DNA from: Mariniflexile sp. TRM1-10
GTDB taxonomy: Bacteria > Bacteroidota > Bacteroidia > Flavobacteriales > Flavobacteriaceae
NCBI RefSeq assembly: GCF_003425985.1
Contig: NZ_CP022985.1
Location: forward strand, 4,200,001 to 4,264,000
Direction of reading: 5' to 3'
DNA length: 64,000 nucleotides
The notes beneath the pieces are model-generated. The model ran no database searches. It had not been told where the DNA came from and saw only the letters and a program-made list of their open reading frames with translations. Shown one piece after another: positions 17,179-27,000 of this stretch. Each line of letters begins with the position of its first letter. Position 1 is the first letter of the stretch. The translations under genes and the position numbers were made by a program.

Positions 17179-18032
17179 ATGCTTTTTTTAAGTTTCAAAG
17201 TTGCAAAGTTGCAAAGTTTCTGAGTTATGAAGTTGTAGAGTTTCAAAGTTTCTTGCTTCTCAATTTTCTCTTTTTCTTGTTTAATTAAAACTTCAATGTA
17301 CATTTTATATGTTTTTTTTTAAGTTGCAAAGTTTCTAAGCTTTAGAGTTTTTCTTGCCTGTATTTCTCTATTGTCTTGGCTCTTGACTCTTGCTTTTCTT
17401 TTTTCTCTTTTTATATTTAACTCCCTAACCTCCAAGGGGAACCTCATACAGGGTTCTAAGGGGAGGGTGTTTAACTGTTTATTCGTTTATTTATTAATCC
17501 TTAACCCTTTCTTTACCTTTCATCGGTGCTTGTTTATACAAACTTTTTGTTAATGGCGATTTCATAATATTCGATTAAATGTAAATATTATCGATAAAAA
17601 GTTGTTTTTATCGATGTAATTCATTTTATTTGCTTTTTAAAATAATGTAAAAATACATGTCAATTTAATTTTTAACATAGCTATTAACCTAAATTAACTA
17701 ATAATAACCAATTTAAAAAATTTGCCCGTCGTTGAATAATCATTTAAAACCGATTAAGTGTTTGTATTATTCCCTTTGTCGTTTTTTTAAGGTTTTTAAC
17801 ATTTTTTTTTGAAAAGATAGATATGTGTATGTTCTTTTGTTTATAAATATAAAATTATGATCCCAAATCTAATTTCTCTATTAAGTTTTAGTATCGATTA
17901 ACCTAACCAGATACTCTTCCCTCACTACTTTACAGGAATTAAATTAGATTGCAATAAAAAATTGTAATACTGTAATTCAATAATCATCTCAATTAAAACT
18001 AAAGTAATATTTGTTACTTAATTTTTCGGCCT
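17179..18032. repeat. Non-coding spacer with short imperfect repeats before the adhesin gene
   Basis: From about 17187 to 17350 the DNA is a run of imperfect 8-9 base units such as AAAGTTGCAA and AAAGTTTCT. Around 17422-17470 an imperfect inverted repeat of CTCC/GGGGA type occurs (TCCAAGGGGAACCT and GGGTTCTAAGGGGAGGG). The remainder up to 18032 is very A/T-rich and should contain the promoter and a long leader of the adhesin operon, but I cannot point to a clear TAnnTTTG box. A 60-codon open frame at 17371-17553 lacks coding character. Confidence 0.6.
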
Positions 18033-21000
18033 ATGAAAACAACTACATTTAATCTGTTATTAAAAACAAGTATACAAATAAAGCATTATTTGTTTGCCAT
18101 TGTTTTTCTATTTATAGGACTTTTACAAGTCAATGCAGACTGTATTATTGATACCGCTGCAACTGGTGGTGACAATGTAATGACAGGCGCAGAATTAGTA
18201 GCCTATATAAATACTAATAACTGTACTGGTACTATCACTATTTCAGACGGTGTTCAAATACAACTTTACACCAATATTACTATTCCTAGCACTATTGATA
18301 GATTAATTATTGAAGATGGTGGACAAATTATGTGGTATGCCAATGTAACTTTAACATTAGCTCCCAATTCTGCTATAGTCATTGAAAACACCACTGAACA
18401 GAATACTTCCCATGGAGGTGCTGGAGCAATATCTTCTAGTGGTCCATGTAATAACAATAGAAGAATCGATATCGGTGGTTTTGAGTATTCAGCATGTACA
18501 GGTGAAGGTAATGTATGTATTATTTTTAGTGATGTAATAGCTGCTGGCGGTACCATTCAAATAGATCCAGACTTTGCAGTTATTTCTGGAACCGATAACC
18601 AAGTTTGTTTTGTCCCTACTTCAATTGATGTTCAATTAAATGGATTTGTTGAAGGAAACCCGACTTATTTATGGACGGTTAAATCGGCCCCTATAGGTGC
18701 AACAGTTAATTTCGATCCAAATAACACAGTAGAAGACCCAATTGTTACTGTATCTGAACCAGGCACTTATGTATTTAATATTGAAGTTACAGTGTCATTA
18801 AGTGATGAATGTATTAATAAATTTGTGACTGTTAACGCAGATATAGAGATTGTTTTTTTAGAGGGTTTAAGTGCAACTACCATGGCAATAAGCCCTGGAG
18901 CTGGAGAAACATGTAATTTAAATGTTGATTTCACAGCTTCAACAACTAATGGAGGTGCTAATCTAACTTATTCATGGGATTTTGGTGATGGTAGTGCTAC
19001 TAGTTCTTTACAAAATCCTTCACATACATATGCTACAAGTGACACATATAATGTATCATTAACGGTTACTGACCCCGATGGTCTTCCACCTTGTAATGTT
19101 GTAACTGTAGACAAAGAAGTCGTTATTACTGATAACAATCCAACCATTACAGCCCCTACACCTTTAAATATAGAAGGTTGTGATGTATCTGCAATTACAG
19201 TGGGCACAGCGCGATTTCTTTATGATTCAGACGGATCAAATGATATAAAAGATACCTATGTCAATGGTGATTACACAGCTTCTGATGATGGAACTATTGC
19301 TAGTATTACCTATATAGATGTTATAACCAATGCTAGTTGTCCAATAATAGTAACTAGAACATTTACTATAACAGATGACTGTGGGAAAACTGCAACTGCT
19401 GTTCAAACAATAAATATTAACACTCCAGTTATTAATGTAACAGCGCCATCAGCAGTTAATTTAGTTGCTTGTACTTCAGAAGCAGATATTCTTACTGCTT
19501 ACAATACATGGAAAAATGGATTCACAGTTTCTGGAGGATGTAGCCCAACTGATAATATGGCTAGTTTCCCAGAACTTCCTGCCGATGTTGCTTGTAATGG
19601 TGCAGATTTAAGTTTTACACTTACGGCTACAAATTGTGGCAGTTCAGAATCGGGACTATCAACTTTTAAAGTAGTTGCTTCACCCGCTGTTGATGTAACT
19701 GGTCCCGGCAATGTCGATACCGCTGCATGTTTCTATGCTGATGACACTGCTTTACAAAATGCTTATACTGCTTGGTTAAACACTTTCTCTACTGTTGAGA
19801 ATGGTTGTGGTAGCGATGGTGATTTCACTACGGCTCCCGTTTTAGCCAGTACATTAAGTATTTGTTCTAACGTTGATATTTCTTTAACCTATTCTGCTGA
19901 CGATGGTTGTACTTCCGATTCTGTAACCGCCAGCTTCAAAGCTACGGCGGCTCCTACGGTTGATGTAACTGGCCCTGGCGATGTTGATACCGCTGCTTGT
20001 TTCTATGCTGATGACACTGCTTTACAAAATGCCTATACTGCTTGGTTAAGCACTTTCTCTACTGTTGAGAATGGTTGTGGTAGCGATGGTGATTTCACTA
20101 CGGCTCCCGTTTTAGCCAGTACATTAAGTATTTGTTCTAACGTTGATGTTTCTTTAACCTATTCTGCTGACGATGGTTGTACTTCCGATTCTGTAACCGC
20201 CAGCTTCAAAGCTACGGCGGCTCCTACGGTTGATGTGACTGGTCCCGGCAATGTCGATACCGCTGCATGTTTCTATGCTGATGACACTGCTTTACAAAAT
20301 GCCTATACTGCTTGGTTAAGCACTTTCTCTACTGTTGAGAATGGTTGTGGTAGCGATGGTGATTTCACTACGGCTCCCGTTTTAGCCAGTACATTAAGTA
20401 TTTGTTCTAACGTTGATGTTTCTTTAACCTATTCTGCTGACGATGGTTGTACTTCCGATTCTGTAACCGCTAGCTTCAAAGCTACGGCGGCTCCTACGGT
20501 TGATGTGACTGGCCCTGGCGATGTTGATACCGCTGCATGTTTCTATGCTGATGACACTGCTTTACAAAATGCTTATACTGCTTGGTTAAGCACTTTCTCT
20601 ACTGTTGAGAATGGTTGTGGTAGCGATGGTGATTTCACTACGGCTCCCGTTTTAGCCAGTACATTAAGTATTTGTTCTAACGTTGATATTTCTTTAACCT
20701 ATTCTGCTGACGATGGTTGTACTTCCGATTCTGTAACCGCCAGCTTCAAAGCTACGGCGGCTCCTACGGTTGATGTAACTGGCCCTGGCGATGTTGATAC
20801 TGCTGCATGTTTCTATGCTGATGACACTGCTTTACAAAATGCTTATACTGCTTGGTTAAGCACTTTCTCTACTGTTGAGAATGGTTGTGGTAGCGATGGT
20901 GATTTCACTACGGCTCCCGTTTTAGCCAGTACATTAAGTATTTGTTCTAACGTTGATGTTTCTTTAACCTATTCTGCTGACGATGGTTGTACTTCCGATT

Positions 21001-24000
21001 CTGTAACCGCCAGCTTCAAAGCTACGGCGGCTCCTACGGTTGATGTGACTGGCCCTGGCGATGTTGATACTGCTGCATGTTTCTATGCTGATGACACAGC
21101 TTTACAAAATGCCTATACTGCTTGGTTAAGCACTTTCTCTACTGTTGAGAATGGTTGTGGTAGCGATGGTGATTTCACTACGGCTCCCGTTTTAGCCAGT
21201 ACATTAAGTATTTGTTCTAACGTTGATGTTTCTTTAACCTATTCTGCTGACGATGGTTGTACTTCCGATTCTGTAACCGCCAGCTTCAAAGCTACGGCGG
21301 CTCCTACGGTTGATGTGACTGGCCCTGGCGATGTCGATACCGCTGCATGTTTCTATGCTGATGACACTGCTTTACAAAATGCCTATACTGCTTGGTTAAG
21401 CACTTTCTCTACTGTTGAGAACGGTTGTGGTAGCGATGGTGATTTCACTACGGCTCCCGTTTTAGCCAGTACATTAAGTATTTGTTCTAACGTTGATATT
21501 TCTTTAACCTATTCTGCTGACGATGGTTGTACTTCCGATTCTGTAACCGCCAGCTTCAAAGCTACGGCGGCTCCTACGGTTGATGTAACTGGCCCTGGCG
21601 ATGTTGATACCGCTGCATGTTTCTATGCTGATGACACTGCTTTACAAAATGCCTATACTGCTTGGTTAAGCACTTTCTCTACTGTTGAGAATGGTTGTGG
21701 TAGCGATGGTGATTTCACTACGGCTCCCGTTTTAGCCAGTACATTAAGTATTTGTTCTAACGTTGATATTTCTTTAACCTATTCTGCTGACGATGGTTGT
21801 ACTTCCGATTCTGTAACCGCTAGCTTCAAAGCTACGGCTCCTGTTACTATCACTTATAATACCCCAATGGATGCAGATCTTCAGTCTTGTGATTTCACAG
21901 ATCAAAACGCTATTGATAATGATATTGCTAATTGGGTAAACAGCCAAACAGCTACTATTACCAATAACTTAACTGGCGGTTGTTCTCCTAATATAACTAA
22001 TGATTTTACAAGCCAATCTATTGATATGTGTACTGGCGGCTCTCTTACTATTAATTGGACAATAAAAGACAATTGTACAGAATCAACTGTTGCTGCTACA
22101 TATACCTTAACTAAACCAGCTGGAATTAATCATTACTTTCCTGATCCTGTTACAGTAAGTGCTTGTGATTTTGAAAATCAAGAAGATTTTGACACTAAAT
22201 TTGCTGAATGGGTTGATGCTGAAATAATAAAAATGGATGATAGCTATGAAGGAGGATGCGCTCCTTTTACTACCCACAACTTTACAAACCAAACCATAGA
22301 TATATGTACTGGTGGTGAAATCATAATAACTTGGCTTACTAACGATAAATGTGAAGTAAACCATACACATACAACTACATATACACTAACGGCACCTCCG
22401 GCCATAACCTATACGGCACCTGAAGACGCCGACCTACAGTCTTGTGATTATACAAACCAAACGGAAGTGAACACAGCATTCAGCACATGGGTTACCGCCC
22501 AGACCAATGCCTTTGCCATCGCCAACGGATGCGCGCCCGTACTGACCAATGACAGTGCGTCGGTGACGGTTCCCGAGCTATGTAACGGTGGAACAGCTAC
22601 AGTAAAATGGACCATCTCCGATTTGTGCGAGACCATTGAAGTGTCCGCCGATTTTAACCTGACAGCGCCTGTGGCCATCACTTATAACGCGCCTTCTAAC
22701 GACACGTCCGTTGCTTCTGAGTTTGACGATCCAGATGCTGCTGTTGCCCAAGCCAATCTTGATGCTGATATTGCAGCCTGGATAACCGCTCAAAACGCTA
22801 CCATTACCAATAGTGTATCCGGTGGGTGTGATCCTGTTGTAACCAATGACTATACAAACCAATCCATTACTTTTTGTAATTCCGGAAGTATTGCCATTAC
22901 ATGGACAATTACCGATTTATGCGAGACTATCAATTCCATTACCGCAACCTATACCTTTACCCAACCGGAAGGCATCGCTTTTACGGACCCTTCCAGTAAA
23001 GTAGCAGATGCTTGTGATTTTGACAATGACAGCCCCGCACTGGCACAAACCAATCTAGATGCCGATATTGCTGCATGGGTAAGTGCACAAACTGACATTA
23101 TTACAAACAGCCTTACCGGAGGTTCGCCGACGGTAAGCCATGACCATACAGACCAATCCATTGCTTTATGCGATGGAGGCAGTATCACTGTCAACTGGAC
23201 CATTGAGGATATTTGTGAAACTATCAATAGATCTGCAACCTATACGATTAACGCGCCTACGGCCATCACATATACCGCGCCTGAAGACGCCGACCTACAG
23301 TCTTGTGACTACGCAGACCAAACGGAAGTGAGCTCGGCATTCAGCACATGGGTTACCGCCCAGACCAATGCCTTTGCCATCGCCAACGGATGCTCTCCCG
23401 TACTGGACAATGACAGTGCGTCGGTGACGGTTCCCGAGCTATGTACCGGTGGAACAGCTACCGTAAAATGGACCATCTCCGATTTGTGCGAGACCATTGA
23501 AGTGTCCGCCGATTTTAACCTGACAGCGCCTACGGCCATTACTTATAACGCACCTGTTGGAACTGACCTACAGTCTTGTGACTATGCAGACCAAACGGAA
23601 GTGAACACGGCATTCAGCACATGGGTTACCGCCCAGACCAATGCCTTTGCCATCGCCAACGGATGCGCGCCCGTACTGACCAATGACAGTGCGTCGGTGA
23701 CGGTTCCCGAGTTATGTACCGGTGGGACCGCTACCGTAAAATGGACCATCTCCGATTTATGCGAGACCATTGAAGTGTCCGCCGATTTTAACCTGACTGC
23801 ACCTGCGGCCATTACTTATAACGCACCTGTTGGAACTGACCTACAGTCTTGTGACTATGCAGACCAAACGGAAGTGAACACGGCATTCAGCACATGGGTT
23901 ACCGCCCAGACCAATGCCTTTGCCATCGCCAACGGATGCGCGCCCGTACTGACCAATGACAGTGCGTCGGTGACGGTTCCAGAACTATGTACCGGTGGGA

Positions 24001-27000
24001 CCACTACAGTAAAATGGACCATCTCCGATTTGTGCGAGACCATTGAAGTGTCCGCCGATTTCAACTTGACAGCGCCTACGGCCATTACTTATAACGCACC
24101 TGTTGGAACTGACCTACAGTCTTGTGACTATGCAGACCAAACGGAAGTGAACACGGCATTCAGCACATGGGTTACCGCCCAGACCAATGCCTTTGCCATC
24201 GCCAACGGATGTGCGCCCATACTGACCAATGACAGTGCGTCGGTGACGGTTCCCGAGCTATGTACCGGTGGAACAGCTACCGTAAAATGGACCATCTCCG
24301 ATTTGTGCGAGACCATTGAAGTGTCCGCTGATTTTAACCTGACAGCGCCTGTGGCAATCACTTATAACGCACCTTCAAACTACACGTCCGTTGCTTCTGA
24401 GTTTGATGACCCAGATACTGCTGTTGCCCAAGCCAATCTTGATGATGATATTGCAGCCTGGATAACCGCTCAAAACGCTACCATTACCAATAGTGTATCC
24501 GGTGGGTGTGATCCTGTTGTAACCAATGACTATACAAACCAATCCATTACTTTTTGTAATTCCGGAAGTATTGCCATTACATGGACAATTACCGATTTAT
24601 GCGAGACTATCAATTCCATTACCGCAACCTATACCTTTACCCAACCGGAAGGCATCGCTTTTACGGACCCTTCCAGTAAAGTAGCAGATGCTTGTGATTT
24701 TGACAATGACAGCCCCGCACTGGCACAAACCAATCTCGATGCCGATATTGCTGCATGGGTAAGTGCACAAACTGACATTATTACAAACAGCCTTACTGGA
24801 GGTTCGCCGACGGTAAGCCATGACCATACAGACCAATCCATTGCTTTATGCGATGGAGGCAGTATCACTGTCAACTGGATTATTGAGGATATTTGTGAAA
24901 CTATCAATAGATCTGCAACCTATACGCTGAACGCGCCTACGGCCATCACATATACCGCGCCTGAAGACGCCGACCTACAGTCTTGTGACTACGCAGACCA
25001 AACGGAAGTGAACACGGCATTCAGCACATGGGTTACCGCCCAGACCAATGCCTTTGCCATCGCCAACGGATGCTCGCCTGTACTGGACAATGACAGTGCG
25101 TCGGTGACGGTTCCCGAGCTATGTACCGGTGGAACAGCTACCGTAAAATGGACCATCTCCGATTTATGCGAGACCATTGAAGTGTCCGCCGATTTTAACC
25201 TGACAGCGCCTACGGCCATTACTTATAACGCACCTGTTGGAACTGACCTACAGTCTTGTGACTATGCAGACCAAACGGAAGTGAACACGGCATTCAGCAC
25301 ATGGGTTACCGCCCAGACCAATGCCTTTGCCATCGCCAACGGATGCTCGCCTGTACTGGACAATGACAGTGCATCGGTGACGGTTCCCGAGCTATGTACC
25401 GGTGGAACAGCTACCGTAAAATGGACCATCTCCGATTTGTGCGAGACCATAGAAGTGTCCGCCGATTTTAACCTGACAGCGCCTACGGCCATTACTTATA
25501 ACGCACCTGTTGGAACTGACCTACAGTCTTGTGACTATGCAGACCAAACGGAAGTGAACACGGCATTCAGCACATGGGTTACCGCCCAGACCAATGCCTT
25601 TGCCATCGCCAACGGATGTGCGCCCGTACTGACCAATGACAGTGCGTCGGTGACGGTTCCAGAACTATGTACCGGTGGGACAGCTACCGTAAAATGGACC
25701 ATCTCCGATTTGTGCGAGACCATTGAAGTGTCCGCCGATTTCAACTTGACAGCGCCTACGGCCATTACTTATAACGCACCTGTTGGAACTGACCTACAGT
25801 CTTGTGACTATGCAGACCAAACGGAAGTGAACACGGCATTCAGCACATGGGTTACCGCCCAGACCAATGCCTTTGCCATCGCTAACGGATGTGCGCCCGT
25901 ACTGACCAATGACAGTGCGTCGGTGACGGTTCCAGAACTATGTACCGGTGGAACAGCTACCGTAAAATGGACCATCTCCGATTTGTGCGAGACCATTGAA
26001 GTGTCCGCTGATTTTAACCTGACAGCGCCTGTGGCAATCACTTATAACGCGCCTTCAAACGACACGTCCGTTGCTTCTGAGTTTGATGACCCAGATGCTG
26101 CTGTTGCCCAAGCCAATCTTGATGCTGATATTGCAGCCTGGATAACAGCTCAAAACACTGCCATTACCAATAGTGTATCAGGTGGATGTGATCCTGTTGT
26201 AACCAATGACTATACAAACCAATCCATTACCTTTTGTAATTCTGGAAGTATTGCCATTACATGGACAATTACCGATTTATGCGAGACTATCAATTCCATT
26301 ACCGCAACCTATACCTTTACCCAACCGGAAGGCATCGCTTTTACCGACCCTTCCAGTAAAGTAGCAGATGCTTGTGATTTTGACAATGACAGCCCCGCAC
26401 TGGCACAAACCAATCTCGATGCCGATATTGCTGCATGGGTAAGTGCTCAAACTGACATTATCACAAACAGCCTTACCGGAGGTTCGCCGACGGTAAGCCA
26501 TGACCATACAGACCAATCCATTGCTTTATGCGATGGAGGCAGTATCACTGTCAACTGGACCATTGAGGATATTTGTGAAACTATCAATAGATCTGCAACC
26601 TATACGATTAACGCGCCTACGGCCATCACATATACCGCGCCTGAAGACGCCGACCTACAGTCTTGTGACTATGCAGACCAAACGGAAGTGAACACGGCAT
26701 TCAGCACATGGGTTACCGCCCAGACCAATGCCTTTGCCATCGCCAACGGATGCTCGCCTGTACTGGACAATGACAGTGCGTCGGTGACGGTTCCCGAGCT
26801 ATGTACCGGTGGAACAGCTACCGTAAAATGGACCATCTCCGATTTATGCGAGACCATTGAAGTGTCCGCCGATTTTAACCTGACAGCGCCTACGGCCATC
26901 ACTTATACCGCGCCTGAAGACGACTCGTCTACGGCATGTGAATTTGACCTATATGATGCTATTATAGCGCAATCAAGTCTTAATGCAGATATCACTGCTT

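Noticed and set aside
17187..17350. A possible regulatory satellite in front of sixA
   Set aside because: The units are irregular AAAGTTGCA-like words that lack the TA of a promoter box; kept only as a repeat feature.
17371..17553. A 60-codon open frame in the spacer before the adhesin
   Set aside because: Low-complexity hydrophobic translation with no promoter and overlapping repeat DNA.
19689..26897. Regular repeats that could suggest a CRISPR array
   Set aside because: Units of 270-297 bp are translated in frame as protein domains and have no short repeat/spacer alternation.
22448..26902. Many minus-strand open frames of 76-94 codons at 273-bp spacing
   Set aside because: They are shadows of the repeated adhesin domains; their regular spacing and identical length follow from the plus-strand repeats.
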